40,412 nucleotides of DNA from Actinomycetota bacterium (GCA_027729805.1 JAQCEO010000013.1:1-40412), one strand, 5' to 3'. Numbered from the stretch's first letter, positions 24,853 to 33,296 are shown. The notes: generated by a model not told the origin, from the sequence alone. Numbers and translations: made by a program.

Positions 24853-25364
24853 TGGCCTTGGCCGATTGACCTCAGCGCAGCGATATGTGACGCCTCGGAG
24901 GCCGCGATGAAAGTCAAGGTGCGCACGAACTCGGGCTCATCGGCTAGCAGGCAGGATGCGCGACGCTCCACAGCGGCGGTGAGCTCGGCCTGCCGCAGTG
25001 CACCGAGTGCCGCCCTGAGTCCACTAGGTGGGGTTTGGGTCGGCGGGTCTGGTACCTGTACCCCGGTGGCGGCGAGGTGTTCTTCATGCTGGCGAAGTAG
25101 GGGTTCAAGGCTCGGTGCCAATTGCGCAAAAGCAGCGATGGTCTCGGTGTAACGCGCGATCAAGTGGCGTTCGGAGGTAGCGACGTCAAGATAAACAAGG
25201 TCATCGCCCGCTGGCATATTGGTTGTGGACGCCTCAGGGATTGAGGTATCAGCACCGCAGGCAGCCAAGGTGCCGGCGGCGGCAACTGCCAGAGTGGCGC
25301 CAGCACAGTGCTGGAGTAATCGCCGCCGATTAAGGGGCGGTGTTAGGTCCATCGGGGGCGGCAT
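24849..25364 (-). CDS. Ferritin-like-domain lipoprotein (paired with the DUF4439 protein)
   Basis: The 171-residue precursor has a twin-arginine-like N-R-R-R-L-L-Q, a hydrophobic stretch and a lipobox ending at Cys36 (T-L-A-A-C-G), so it should be exported and anchored in the membrane. The mature part is helical and alanine/glutamate rich, with E-R-H-L-I-A-R-Y-T-E-T-I-A-A-F, R-Q-H-E-E-H and A-S-E-A-S-H-I-A-A-L. His and Glu at helix positions hint at a metal-binding bundle. The start is the ATG at 25364 or the one at 25352; neither has an SD. It is divergent from rimP across 99 bp. A role in envelope iron or redox handling is a guess. Confidence 0.75.
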   Translation of the reverse strand: MPPPMDLTPPLNRRRLLQHCAGATLAVAAAGTLAACGADTSIPEASTTNMPAGDDLVYLDVATSERHLIARYTETIAAFAQLAPSLEPLLRQHEEHLAATGVQVPDPPTQTPPSGLRAALGALRQAELTAAVERRASCLLADEPEFVRTLTFIAASEASHIAALRSIGQGQ

Positions 25365-25429
25365 GGGGATAACTGTGTCAGGTGAGCAGGTAGAGTACCT
25401 TCAGCAACACAAATAACTGGTCCACCAAA

Positions 25430-25435
25430 TAGAAT
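25430..25435 (+). promoter_or_regulatory. Candidate -10 (TAGAAT) for the rimP-nusA-infB operon
   Basis: TAGAAT lies 28 nt before the rimP ATG, in the divergent gap with the ferritin-like lipoprotein. No convincing -35 is seen. A second TAGAGT is at 25391-25396. Unlike the leaderless genes, rimP has a proper SD (GGAGG). Confidence 0.35.
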
Positions 25436-25463
25436 CAGCATCAATGCTCGGGCAGGAGGCGCC

Positions 25464-25949
25464 ATGGTCGCGTCAGCGAGTGTGTTGCTGGAGGCAATCC
25501 GATCGGCATTGGCCGAAACCGGTGTGGATGTGGAAGGTGTACACGTTCAACAGGCCGGGCGCCGCGAAATTGTTCGGGTGATCGTGGATCGTGATGGCGG
25601 TGTTGACCTCGACCGAGTTGCTGAGGTGAGCTGCAAGATTTCTGAAATTCTCGACAGCCCGCCCCTTGCTGATCAATTCGCTGGCACTTTTGTTCTCGAA
25701 GTGTCTTCGCCGGGCGTTGATCGGCCATTAACTGAACCAAAGCACTGGCAGCGTGCGCTCAAACGCAACGTTGAAGTGCACCTGAACGATAAGTCGATGC
25801 TGTACGGACGCATTCTCGAAGTTACCGATACCGGTGTGGTCCTGCAGACTTCCGCAGTGGACCCAGTGTCGATTGCATTATCCGACATAACCAGAGGCTT
25901 GGTGCAAGTTGCGTTTACTTCGACGGCTGATGAATCGGATGCGGGGTAA
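25464..25949 (+). CDS. rimP: Ribosome maturation factor RimP
   Basis: RimP assists assembly of the 30S subunit. The 161-residue protein has the N-terminal domain with [13 protein letters not shown] and [12 protein letters not shown], the family's hallmark, followed by a C-terminal SH3-like domain (Y-G-R-I-L-E-V-T-D). The ATG follows a good GGAGG. It is first in the rimP-nusA-ylxR-infB-rbfA-truB operon, with nusA 2 bp after its stop. Confidence 0.95.
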   Translation: MVASASVLLEAIRSALAETGVDVEGVHVQQAGRREIVRVIVDRDGGVDLDRVAEVSCKISEILDSPPLADQFAGTFVLEVSSPGVDRPLTEPKHWQRALKRNVEVHLNDKSMLYGRILEVTDTGVVLQTSAVDPVSIALSDITRGLVQVAFTSTADESDAG

Positions 25950-25951
25950 TA

Positions 25952-26965
25952 ATGGACATTGACGTAAGTGCGCTCAAAGCATTGGTGCGCGAAAAGGATT
26001 TATCCCTTGATGTAGTTGTTGCGACTATCGAGCAAGCACTGCACGTTGCCTACATGCACACCGACGGTGCTGCAGGGTTCGCTAGAGTCACGGTAGATCG
26101 CAAGACCGGCCATGTAGTGGTGATGGCCAGCGAACGTGACGAAGAAGGCAATGTGATTCGCGAGTATGACGACACCCCGGAGGGTTTTGGACGCATCGCG
26201 GCAACCACAGCGCGGCAGGTGTTGCTAACTCGCTTACGTGAGGCCGAGGATGACGCCACCTTGATCGAATTCACCGGGCGCGAAGGCGATTTAGTCTCCG
26301 GAGTGGTGCAGCAGACCAGTAACCCGAAAATGGTGCGGGTAGATATTGGCAAAGTAGAGGCGAATCTGCCGCCAGAGGAGCAGTCACCGGGGGAGTCGTA
26401 TCCGCACGGCGCGCGTTTTAAGTGCTTGGTAACGGCCGTCCGAAAAGGCTTTAAAGGTCCGCAGGTCACGGTGTCGCGAACCCACCCGAATTTAGTTCGA
26501 GCACTTTTCGCCCTCGAGGTGCCAGAGATCGCAGATGGCACGGTGCAGATAGCGGCCGTGGCCCGCGAGGCCGGTCACCGGACCAAGATCGCGGTGTTTT
26601 CCACGGTGCCCGGGGTTAATGCGAAAGGCTCATGTATTGGGCCCTTGGGCCAGCGCGTACGCCAGGTGATGTCCGAACTGGGCGGCGAAAAGATGGATAT
26701 CGTCGATTTCAGCGAAGACCCGGCCGAAATGATCGCCCATGCGCTATCCCCGGCTCGGGTCTCCGGAGTGGTAATCGTGGATCCGGTGGCCCGGTCGGCC
26801 CGGGTCACGGTACCCGATTATCAGCTGTCCTTGGCAATAGGCCGGGAGGGGCAAAATGCCCGATTGGCGGCCCGACTCACCGGTTGGCGAATCGATATCC
26901 GATCAGATGGGGCCCCCGCGGATTCCGTTACCATGCACGAGGTGGGACCGATTGACCCCGAGTGA
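25952..26965 (+). CDS. nusA: Transcription termination/antitermination factor NusA
   Basis: NusA binds RNA polymerase and nascent RNA and tunes pausing, termination and antitermination. The 337-residue protein has the N-terminal polymerase-binding domain (about residues 1-110), an S1 domain ([10 protein letters not shown], about 110-180), and two KH domains ([10 protein letters not shown] and [20 protein letters not shown]). It lacks the C-terminal acidic repeats of enterobacterial NusA, as is normal in Actinomycetota. The ATG directly follows the rimP stop, indicating coupling. Confidence 0.97.
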   Translation: MDIDVSALKALVREKDLSLDVVVATIEQALHVAYMHTDGAAGFARVTVDRKTGHVVVMASERDEEGNVIREYDDTPEGFGRIAATTARQVLLTRLREAEDDATLIEFTGREGDLVSGVVQQTSNPKMVRVDIGKVEANLPPEEQSPGESYPHGARFKCLVTAVRKGFKGPQVTVSRTHPNLVRALFALEVPEIADGTVQIAAVAREAGHRTKIAVFSTVPGVNAKGSCIGPLGQRVRQVMSELGGEKMDIVDFSEDPAEMIAHALSPARVSGVVIVDPVARSARVTVPDYQLSLAIGREGQNARLAARLTGWRIDIRSDGAPADSVTMHEVGPIDPE

Positions 26966-26972
26966 ACCCGAG

Positions 26973-27263
26973 GTGGCTTCAGATCACCTTGGCAAGGCGG
27001 TAGACTCTGCAACTGGCGGCTCGCCCGGCCCGGTACGAACTTGTATTGGTTGCCGTGGTCGTGCTGTCTCGTCCGATCTCCTTAGGGTGGTCGCGGTGGG
27101 TGGGGAGTGTCATCCTGACCCGCGCGCTCACCTACCGGGTCGGGGCGCTTACATCCACCCAACGGTGGCCTGTTTTGACGCCGCGACTTCGCGACGAGCT
27201 TGGGTACGTGCACTACGGGTATCAGGTCCGTTGGACTGCGCCCCGGTGCGCACCAGGCTTTAG
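26973..27263 (+). CDS. ylxR: YlxR (DUF448) nucleic-acid-binding protein
   Basis: The 96-residue protein has the YlxR core: V-R-T-C-I-G-C-R-G-R at about residues 23-32, L-L-R-V-V-A, then D-P-R-A-H-L-P-G-R-G-A-Y-I-H-P. YlxR proteins bind RNA or DNA; in Bacillus YlxR affects transcription of many genes and in some bacteria it contacts RNase P. The GTG at 26973, 7 bp after the nusA stop, is chosen; an in-frame TTG at 26952 would overlap nusA. The nusA-ylxR-infB order is conserved widely. Here infB follows only after an unusual 214-bp spacer. Confidence 0.88.
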   Translation: MASDHLGKAVDSATGGSPGPVRTCIGCRGRAVSSDLLRVVAVGGECHPDPRAHLPGRGAYIHPTVACFDAATSRRAWVRALRVSGPLDCAPVRTRL

Positions 27264-27296
27264 CCCGGGTTGGGTTCGGCTTTAGGTGAACCACCA

Positions 27297-27368
27297 ATGT
27301 CCAAGGCACCCGCCGCGGATGTGCCACGAAGAGTTCGGGAGTTTGCTTTGAGGACTTTCACCAAATGA
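27297..27368 (+). CDS. Candidate 23-codon micro-ORF upstream of infB
   Basis: An ATG preceded by AGGTGA, a good SD with fitting spacing, opens a 23-codon frame beginning M-S-K-A-P-A-A-D-V and rich in Arg. Its TGA overlaps the ATG of the next micro-ORF (ATGA), a typical coupling geometry. IF-2 itself starts [10 protein letters not shown], so part of this peptide (R-R-V-R-E-F-A) may be a decayed copy, though this may be chance. Confidence 0.35.
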   Translation: MSKAPAADVPRRVREFALRTFTK

Positions 27369-27392
27369 ACGCGTTCGAAATGTCCGCGTTCG
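27363..27392 (+). repeat. Tandem 15-nt duplication in the infB leader
   Basis: Two adjacent copies (27363-27377 and 27378-27392) share the pattern AAATGnnCGCGTTCG, differing only at the two n positions. AAATG recurs at 27393 and again at 27407. The unit is a multiple of three and in frame with the second micro-ORF. Confidence 0.7.
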
Positions 27393-27412
27393 AAATGACT
27401 GTTAAGAAATGA
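27365..27412 (+). CDS. Candidate 15-codon micro-ORF with a repeated A-F-E-M unit
   Basis: The frame encodes MNAFEMSAFEMTVKK and stops at 27412. It is coupled through ATGA to the preceding micro-ORF and carries the 15-nt tandem repeat, giving two A-F-E-M units. Four AAATG motifs provide several possible initiation points in a row. A leader-peptide or ribosome-loading role ahead of infB is inferred. Confidence 0.35.
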   Translation: MNAFEMSAFEMTVKK

Positions 27413-27441
27413 CGCTGCAATGAGGCGTCCTACGCACTGAC

Positions 27442-27463
27442 GGTCCGGAGCAAGGCCCGGACC
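27442..27463 (+). promoter_or_regulatory. Hairpin just before the infB ribosome binding site
   Basis: GGTCCGG (27442-27448) pairs perfectly with CCGGACC (27457-27463) around an 8-nt loop, ending 5 bp before AGGAG. No T-run follows, so it is more likely an mRNA element than a terminator. Confidence 0.45.
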
Positions 27464-27477
27464 AAGACAGGAGAATC

Positions 27478-30216
27478 GTGTCGAAGGTTCGGGTACATGA
27501 GCTCGCAAAGGAGCTCGGGGTTGAGAGCAAGGTTGTTCTCGCCAAACTCCAAGAACTTGGGGAATTCGTAAAATCGGCCTCATCTACGGTCGAAGCTCCG
27601 GTGGTGCGAAAGCTCAAAGAGGCCATGCCAGCGGCCGCACCAAGTGATGCTCCCGCAGATAAGGCGGCGGCGAAGAAAGCGCCGAAGAAGACCACCGCCA
27701 AAAAGACCACCGCGCCGGACTCCGATGAGGCAACTGAGCCACCACGACTGCCGGCCGCACCGGCAGCGCCACCGGTCGCCGCCGCTATGGCAACCGAGGC
27801 CGCCACGGCTATTGCCCCGGTCCCACCAGATGTTCCGCGACCGGCTGGACCGCGACCGGCGGGACCGCGACCGGGCAACAATCCCTTTGGTGGCAGCACC
27901 GGCATGGGCCGGGCACCGGCTCCGCGGCCCGGTAACAACCCATTTGGCACCAGCACCGGGATGGGTCGACCGGCACCAACTGCCGGCGGGTCCACAACCA
28001 GCGCACCGGCGCCCAGCGTTGGTGGCGTACCAGGTGCCCCACGGCCACCCGCATACCCGAGTCGTCGGCCCACCGGTGCCGGTGGGCCCGGTGGCTTCGT
28101 CTCGCGCGGTCCCGGTGGCCCCGGTGGACCCGGTGGACCCGGTGGACCCGGTGGCCCTGGTGGATTTTCCGGTAGATCGGGTGCACCTGGTCGTGGCCCC
28201 GGTGGGCCCGGTGGACCCGGTGGCCCCGGTGGACCCGGTGGGCCTGGCGGTTTCCCCGGCAGGCCGGGTGCAGGTGGTCGAGGTACCACCGCCGGTGCAT
28301 TTGGCCGACCAGGTGGTCGACCATCGCGCGGGCGCAAATCCAAACGTGCCAAGCGGCAAGAGTTCGACAATATGCAGGCACCCTTACTTAGCGGGGTGCG
28401 AATCACGCGCGGTTCAGGTGAAACCGTCCGATTGCCGCGTGGCGCTAGCCTGACCGACTTCGCGGACAAAATCGATGCGATGCCGGCCGATTTAGTCAAG
28501 GTGCTCATTGATCTTGGCGAAATGGTAACCGCCACCCAGTCCATCGATGACGACACACTGCGCCTACTTGGTAGTGAACTTAACTACGACGTCGAGGTGG
28601 TTTCACCTGAGGATGAAGATCGTGAACTGCTCGGCTCCTTCCATCTTGAGTTCGGTGAGAATGCGGGTGTTGAAGCCGATTTAGTGATTCGCCCGCCGGT
28701 AGTAACTGTTATGGGACACGTGGACCACGGCAAGACCCGTTTGCTTGATGCCATTCGCAAGACCAATGTCTTCGGTGCCGAAGCTGGAGGCATCACCCAG
28801 CACATTGGCGCATACCAAGTTGCTACCCCAACGGCCAATGGTGAACGCAAGATAACTTTCATCGACACCCCGGGCCACGAGGCCTTCACCGCGATGCGGG
28901 CACGTGGTGCGCAGGTAACCGATATTTCCATTCTGGTTGTTGCGGCTGATGACGGTGTTAAGCCCCAAACGATTGAGGCACTAAATCACGCGCAAGCAGC
29001 CGGCGTGCCTATTGTGGTCGCGGTCAACAAGGTCGACAAGGAGGGCGCGGACCCGCTCAAGGTGCGAACCCAATTGACCGAATATGGCCTGATAGCGGAG
29101 GAATTTGGTGGCGGCACCATGTTCGTTGACGTTTCGGCTAAAGCCGGTACCGGGATCGAGGGTCTGCTAGATGCGGTGCTCTTGACCGCAGACGCGGCAT
29201 TGGATCTTCGGGCCAACCCGAACCAAGACGCACAAGGTGTCGCGATCGAGGCGCATCTTGACCGCGGCCGCGGCCCGGTCGCTACCGTCCTGGTTCAGCG
29301 CGGCACCTTACGTGCCGGTGATTCCATCGTCACCGGAGATGCATTCGGTCGCGTTCGAGCAATGCTTGATGACGAAGGTAATGTCGTCGAAGTGGCCGGG
29401 CCTTCGTTCCCGGTTCAGGTTCTTGGTCTGACTTCAGTGCCAGGGGCCGGCGACAGCTTCCTAGTGGTCTCCGAAGATCGCATCGCGCGTCAGATTGCCC
29501 AAACCCGGCAGGCCCGTGAACGCAACGCGATGCTGGCGAAGAATCGCGTCAAGCGCTCCCTCGAAGACTTCTTGGAGTCGATCGAGAAAGGTGAGATTGC
29601 TGAGCTCACTCTCATCATCAAGGGTGACGTTTCCGGCTCCGTTGAAGCCCTCGAAGACGCGTTACTCAAGATTGATGTCGGCGAAGAAGTCTCGCTGCGT
29701 GTTATTCATCGCGGTGTTGGCGCTATCACCAAGAACGATGTCACGCTCGCTAGCGCTTCTAAAGCCGTCATCATCGGCTTCAACGTGCGCCCGGAAGGCA
29801 AGGTTGCTGAGCAAGCTGTACAAGAGGGAGTTGATGTCCGTTACTACAGCATTATCTACCAGGCGATCGACGAAGTGGAATCAGCCCTTCGCGGCATGCT
29901 TAAGCCCGAGTACGAGGAGGCCCAACTTGGTACTGCGCAGGTGCGTGAGGTCTTCAAATCATCCAAGTTCGGCACTATCGCTGGTTGCATCGTGAATACC
30001 GGCGAAATCCGACGTAACTCGAAGGCGCGATTGGTCCGTGATGGATCAGTTGTTGCTGAGAATCTTTCGATCGCGACGCTGCGCAGGTTCAAAGATGACG
30101 TCACCGAAGTGCGTGAGGGCTTTGAGTGCGGCATCAACCTCGGGACATACCAAGACCTCAAGGCTGACGACATTATCGAGACCTTTGAGATGCGTGAGAT
30201 CCCGCGAAAGACCTAG
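27478..30216 (+). CDS. infB: Translation initiation factor IF-2
   Basis: IF-2 is the GTPase that places initiator tRNA on the ribosome and joins the subunits. The 912-residue protein has an IF2-N domain at residues 1-55 ([12 protein letters not shown]), a Lys/Ala/Pro-rich linker, a very Gly/Pro-rich segment at about 200-262, and a second IF2-N-like domain at about 315-385. The G domain follows with G1 G-H-V-D-H-G-K-T at 413-420, D-T-P-G-H and N-K-V-D, then domains II to IV. The GTG follows AGGAG. The Gly/Pro-rich segment is exaggerated but in line with long actinobacterial IF-2 linkers. Confidence 0.97.
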   Translation: MSKVRVHELAKELGVESKVVLAKLQELGEFVKSASSTVEAPVVRKLKEAMPAAAPSDAPADKAAAKKAPKKTTAKKTTAPDSDEATEPPRLPAAPAAPPVAAAMATEAATAIAPVPPDVPRPAGPRPAGPRPGNNPFGGSTGMGRAPAPRPGNNPFGTSTGMGRPAPTAGGSTTSAPAPSVGGVPGAPRPPAYPSRRPTGAGGPGGFVSRGPGGPGGPGGPGGPGGPGGFSGRSGAPGRGPGGPGGPGGPGGPGGPGGFPGRPGAGGRGTTAGAFGRPGGRPSRGRKSKRAKRQEFDNMQAPLLSGVRITRGSGETVRLPRGASLTDFADKIDAMPADLVKVLIDLGEMVTATQSIDDDTLRLLGSELNYDVEVVSPEDEDRELLGSFHLEFGENAGVEADLVIRPPVVTVMGHVDHGKTRLLDAIRKTNVFGAEAGGITQHIGAYQVATPTANGERKITFIDTPGHEAFTAMRARGAQVTDISILVVAADDGVKPQTIEALNHAQAAGVPIVVAVNKVDKEGADPLKVRTQLTEYGLIAEEFGGGTMFVDVSAKAGTGIEGLLDAVLLTADAALDLRANPNQDAQGVAIEAHLDRGRGPVATVLVQRGTLRAGDSIVTGDAFGRVRAMLDDEGNVVEVAGPSFPVQVLGLTSVPGAGDSFLVVSEDRIARQIAQTRQARERNAMLAKNRVKRSLEDFLESIEKGEIAELTLIIKGDVSGSVEALEDALLKIDVGEEVSLRVIHRGVGAITKNDVTLASASKAVIIGFNVRPEGKVAEQAVQEGVDVRYYSIIYQAIDEVESALRGMLKPEYEEAQLGTAQVREVFKSSKFGTIAGCIVNTGEIRRNSKARLVRDGSVVAENLSIATLRRFKDDVTEVREGFECGINLGTYQDLKADDIIETFEMREIPRKT
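28081..28263 (+). repeat. Tandem 9-nt GGTGGnCCC-type repeats inside infB
   Basis: Repeated units of GGT-GGn-CCC encode runs of Gly-Pro-Gly in the linker of IF-2 (about residues 202-262), in two blocks. The period of 9 nt keeps the frame, so unit number can change without frameshift. The repeats create long spurious open frames on the minus strand. Confidence 0.85.
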
Positions 30217-30240
30217 TCTTCGGGGTGAAAGGGTGGGCAA

Positions 30241-30681
30241 ATGAGTAGCGAGGCTCGGCAGCGCAAGATGGCTGATCGCATTAAAGTGATAGTCGCGGAG
30301 TGCCTAGAAAAGCGGGTTAAGGACCCGCGTCTGGGCTTCACGACGATTACCGATGTCCGGGTAACTACAGATCTGCGCGAGGCGTCAGTGTTTTACACGG
30401 TCTATGGAGACGATCAAGCGCGCACCGAAACTGCTGCTGCACTTGAGTCGTCTAAGGGCATTATTCGCTCTGAAGTGGGTCGCCAGACGGGCATCAAGTT
30501 CACGCCGACCTTGGCATTTTTTCCAGACGCGCTACCCGAGAACGCTCAGTATGTTGCCGAATTGCTGCAAAAGGCGGCCGAAGCCGATGCGCAGGTACAC
30601 GCACAAGCGGCTAACGCCACATATGCCGGTGATGCTGATCCATACCGAGCCCCTCGCGTGGACGATTCCGAACTCCGATGA
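30241..30681 (+). CDS. rbfA: Ribosome-binding factor A
   Basis: RbfA helps mature the 16S rRNA 5' end and cold adaptation of the 30S subunit. The 146-residue protein shows R-Q-R-K-M-A-D-R-I-K at the N-terminus, the K-D-P-R-L-G-F-T-T-I-T-D-V motif, and L-R-S-E-V-G-type I-R-S-E-V-G-R-Q with F-T-P-T-L-A-F-F-P-D. An acidic tail extends past the KH-like domain. The ATG follows GGGTGGG. Its stop overlaps truB (ATGA at 30678-30681). The DHH phosphoesterase gene often found between rbfA and truB in Actinomycetota is absent here. Confidence 0.95.
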   Translation: MSSEARQRKMADRIKVIVAECLEKRVKDPRLGFTTITDVRVTTDLREASVFYTVYGDDQARTETAAALESSKGIIRSEVGRQTGIKFTPTLAFFPDALPENAQYVAELLQKAAEADAQVHAQAANATYAGDADPYRAPRVDDSELR

Positions 30682-31553
30682 TCCCCGTCGGCGTCATCGT
30701 CGTCGATAAGCCAAGTGGCATTACGTCACATGATGTAGTTGCCAGAACGCGCAAGGTGTTGCAGACTCGAAAAGTCGGCCACGGGGGCACCCTAGATCCG
30801 ATGGCCACCGGGGTTTTGCTCATCGGGGTGGATCGCGCTACGCGGCTACTTGGGTATCTAGCCCAGCAAGACAAGGTCTACCAAGCAACAATTCGGCTGG
30901 GCTCTTCCACCCTAACCGATGATTCACAAGGTGAGACCTTGACTAGTGCAAGTGCTAGTCAACTGGCCGCAATCGACGAGGCAGCAATCATGCTGGGTAT
31001 CGCGAAATTGACGGGGGAGATCACCCAAGTACCTAGTTCGATCAGCGCGATCAAAGTCGATGGACGCAGGGCGCATTCATTGGTGCGTGCAGGTGCGAGC
31101 GTTGAACTCCAGGCACGTGCGGTGACCGTTGCGAGTTTCGCTGTACATCGCCTGACAGTCGATCCCAAATGGCTTGACCTTGATATTGAAGTCACGTGCT
31201 CAACTGGCACCTATATCCGGGCCCTTGCCCGCGATTTGGGTGCTGGGTTGGGCGTGGGCGGGCACTTAACGGCGCTTCGCCGTACCCGGGTCGGGCCGTT
31301 CTCGGCCGCCGAGGCGGTTGACCTCTCGGACTTGACTTCGAAGTCGGTGATTTCAATGGGCGAGGTTGCCAGCCGTGCGTTCTTGACGTGGGGAGTCGAT
31401 GAGAGGGCTTCCGATGCGGTGGCCCACGGTAGGCGCATCGAATGGGGCCCGGACGACTCGGGCCCACTTGCAATAACTACGGCGGCCGGCGACCTATTGG
31501 CAATCGCGGTGCGCCAAAACGGCCTTGCTCACTATCTTGCAGTTTTCGTCTGA
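30678..31553 (+). CDS. truB: tRNA pseudouridine(55) synthase
   Basis: TruB converts U55 in the T-loop of tRNAs to pseudouridine. The 291-residue protein has G-V-I-V-V-D-K-P-S-G-I-T-S-H at residues 4-17, the catalytic aspartate in K-V-G-H-G-G-T-L-D-P-M-A-T-G-V-L, S-A-I-K-V-D-G-R-R-A, and T-Y-I-R-A-L-A-R-D-L-G, followed by an actinobacterial-type C-terminal domain (about residues 230-291). It is coupled to rbfA by a 4-nt overlap and ends 14 bp before ribF. Confidence 0.96.
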   Translation: MIPVGVIVVDKPSGITSHDVVARTRKVLQTRKVGHGGTLDPMATGVLLIGVDRATRLLGYLAQQDKVYQATIRLGSSTLTDDSQGETLTSASASQLAAIDEAAIMLGIAKLTGEITQVPSSISAIKVDGRRAHSLVRAGASVELQARAVTVASFAVHRLTVDPKWLDLDIEVTCSTGTYIRALARDLGAGLGVGGHLTALRRTRVGPFSAAEAVDLSDLTSKSVISMGEVASRAFLTWGVDERASDAVAHGRRIEWGPDDSGPLAITTAAGDLLAIAVRQNGLAHYLAVFV

Positions 31554-31555
31554 CC

Positions 31556-31561
31556 TAGAGT
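31556..31561 (+). promoter_or_regulatory. Leaderless -10 hexamer (TAGAGT) of ribF
   Basis: TAGAGT is followed by exactly 6 nt and the GTG at 31568, with no SD. It favours the GTG over the ATG codon immediately after it. Confidence 0.5.
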
Positions 31562-31567
31562 GGTGCT

Positions 31568-32497
31568 GTGATGGCAGAGGCAACTAAGACAAGTGGAACT
31601 TTGGCACCAGCCGTGGTTTGCCTGGGTGTCTTCGATGGCGTGCACCGGGGCCATCGGGCACTAATTGACCAAGCGCGGATGATTGCAGGTGACCTCGGCA
31701 TCGATGTCGCCGTAATGACTTTTGATCCGCATCCAATGGCTGTGCTTCGCCCTGAATCAGCGCCGAAGATGCTAGCCGACATCGACGAGCGCAAAGATTT
31801 ACTCCTTGCTGCCGGGGTTGATGACGTCTACGTGCTGAATTTCACCGAAACCACCTCACGAATGACTCCGCGGGATTTTGTTGAACGCGTAGTTGTCAAC
31901 CGGTTGAATGCTCAGGCGGTTGTGGTTGGCAAGAACTTCTGGTTTGGCCATGAAGCTGCAGGTGATGCGCAGGTCCTTACGAACCTTGGAGCTGAGTATG
32001 GGTTCGAGGTTTATCCTGTTGATATTCAAGGGCATCAGGGCGAACAATGGTCATCTACCAATGCGCGCCGACTAATTGCTGCCGGTGAAGTGGCCCAGGC
32101 GGCCGCGATCTTGGATCGCTACTATCGCCTCAACGGCTTAGTTATGCACGGGGATGAGCGCGGCCGGGAACTGGGCTTTCCTACTGCGAACCTGCAAGTC
32201 GCGCAAAATCGTGCGATCCCGGCCGATGGTGTGTACGCGGGCTGGGTCACGGCGGCAGGACTAGGCCAATTGCCGGCCGCCATTTCAATCGGGACTAACC
32301 CGCAATTCGACGGGCAAGATCACCGGATCGAGGCTTATGTCTTAGACCGCGCGGACCTTGATCTATATGACCAAAAGCTGGGAATTGATTTTGTCGCTAG
32401 AGTCAGGGGACAGGCGGTGTTTTCGGGGTCAAAAGAGTTGGTGGCGGCAATGCAGAGAGATGTCGCCCAGACCCGAAAATTACTGACTATCGCCTGA
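31568..32497 (+). CDS. ribF: Bifunctional riboflavin kinase / FAD synthetase
   Basis: RibF phosphorylates riboflavin to FMN and adenylates FMN to FAD. The 309-residue protein has an N-terminal nucleotidyltransferase domain with G-V-F-D-G-V-H-R-G-H-R-A-L at about residues 19-31 and S-S-T-N-A-R-R-L-I, and a C-terminal kinase domain with R-G-R-E-L-G-F-P-T-A-N-L and D-G-V-Y-A-G-W. The GTG at 31568 lies 6 nt from a -10 hexamer; the ATG at 31571 is the alternative. It sits between truB and rpsO, the usual place in Actinomycetota. Confidence 0.95.
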   Translation: MMAEATKTSGTLAPAVVCLGVFDGVHRGHRALIDQARMIAGDLGIDVAVMTFDPHPMAVLRPESAPKMLADIDERKDLLLAAGVDDVYVLNFTETTSRMTPRDFVERVVVNRLNAQAVVVGKNFWFGHEAAGDAQVLTNLGAEYGFEVYPVDIQGHQGEQWSSTNARRLIAAGEVAQAAAILDRYYRLNGLVMHGDERGRELGFPTANLQVAQNRAIPADGVYAGWVTAAGLGQLPAAISIGTNPQFDGQDHRIEAYVLDRADLDLYDQKLGIDFVARVRGQAVFSGSKELVAAMQRDVAQTRKLLTIA

Positions 32498-32812
32498 ACT
32501 CACCACTGGCCGAGGAAGAATAGTGACGAGTAACTACTGTTCATGATCCGCAAAGCAACTGCCCTTGGGAGTACCCGGGTACCGGGCGGGGTTTATGGTG
32601 CCGCCGATACTGCCCGCACCGACCCTGACATTGCGCACAATCGGGCCAACCAGAGGGTTTGGCGCCTAGTGCCCATTTTCGGGCAATTTCGCCGAATAGG
32701 GCACAACTGGTAGCCTGTGCGATAAGACGGTCGTGAAGCGGGCGCTTTGCGATACGTGTCGAATACGAAAGTGCCAACCGGTGCTGCCGGGAAGCGCGCC
32801 CGAGAGGAAGAA
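32498..32812 (+). promoter_or_regulatory. 315-bp ribF-rpsO intergenic region, probable rpsO leader
   Basis: No convincing gene is seen. The main structure is a hairpin pairing GTGCCC (32669-32674) with GGGCAC (32699-32704), with an inner CGG/CCG stem. S15 autoregulatory leaders are known in several phyla including Actinobacteria, so a translational operator for rpsO is plausible. The rpsO SD (AGAGGAAG) lies about 100 nt downstream of this hairpin. Confidence 0.4.
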
Positions 32813-33082
32813 ATGCCATTAGATACTGCCACTAAGGCAGCAATTATCGCTGAGTACGGCTCTAAGCCCGGCGACACCGGATCACCCGAGGTTCAGATCG
32901 CGATGCTCACACGTCGCATTTCAGACCTCACCGAGCACTTGAAGTCGCACAAGCACGACCACCACAGCCGTCGCGGACTGTTGCTCCTTGTCGGGCAACG
33001 CCGCCGGTTGCTGCAGTACTTGGCCAAGACCGAAATCGCCCGTTACCGGACGATCATCGAACGCCTTGGTATTCGTCGCTAG
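32813..33082 (+). CDS. rpsO: 30S ribosomal protein S15
   Basis: S15 binds the central domain of 16S rRNA and forms an intersubunit bridge. The 89-residue protein has the full family pattern: [11 protein letters not shown] at residues 23-33, [18 protein letters not shown] at 40-57, then [12 protein letters not shown]. The ATG at 32813 follows AGAGGAAG; the open frame extends 66 bp upstream but the conserved protein begins here (M-P-L-D). It lies upstream of pnp as in most bacteria. Confidence 0.97.
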   Translation: MPLDTATKAAIIAEYGSKPGDTGSPEVQIAMLTRRISDLTEHLKSHKHDHHSRRGLLLLVGQRRRLLQYLAKTEIARYRTIIERLGIRR

Positions 33083-33296
33083 CAGCAACGGCTATTAAAC
33101 GCCGGTTACCTAATGCCGGCGACAACTAAAGAACGGCACACCAGTACACACATCCGGGGCGCTCGCGCACGCGTAACGCCTGGAGTCGGTCCTCGGTAGT
33201 GACCTCCGGGAGTTTGCTCCCGTGGGCCTCGATCGAAGACCGCGTCTCCCGGAAACAATGCCGCGCGCGCCCCTGTAACAGAAACAGGAGGCACCC
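33083..33296 (+). promoter_or_regulatory. Structured pnp leader, candidate Actino-pnp RNA
   Basis: The 214-bp gap holds three clear hairpins: CGCCGG/CCGGCG (33100-33105 with 33116-33121), CGGGAG/CTCCCG around TTTG (33207-33212 with 33217-33222), and CCTGT/ACAGG (33272-33276 with 33284-33288). The last covers the start of the GGAGG SD (33287-33291). The Actino-pnp motif is a known conserved RNA upstream of PNPase genes in Actinobacteria; position and structure fit, but I did not align it to the consensus. Confidence 0.5.

Noticed and set aside
28081-28263. Repeats considered as a CRISPR array
   Set aside because: The units are 9 nt, in frame with IF-2 and have no spacers.
27402-28556. Very long open frames on the minus strand across the infB linker (also 27580-28359)
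   Set aside because: They arise from the Gly/Pro-coding tandem repeat, lack an SD and overlap the certain infB reading frame.
32543-32713. 57-codon plus-strand ORF in the ribF-rpsO gap
   Set aside because: No SD, no -10 hexamer at the leaderless distance, and it spans the hairpin; composition gives no support for coding.
33100-33121. Strong terminator after rpsO
   Set aside because: The stem is sound but no T-run follows; it fits better as part of the pnp leader.
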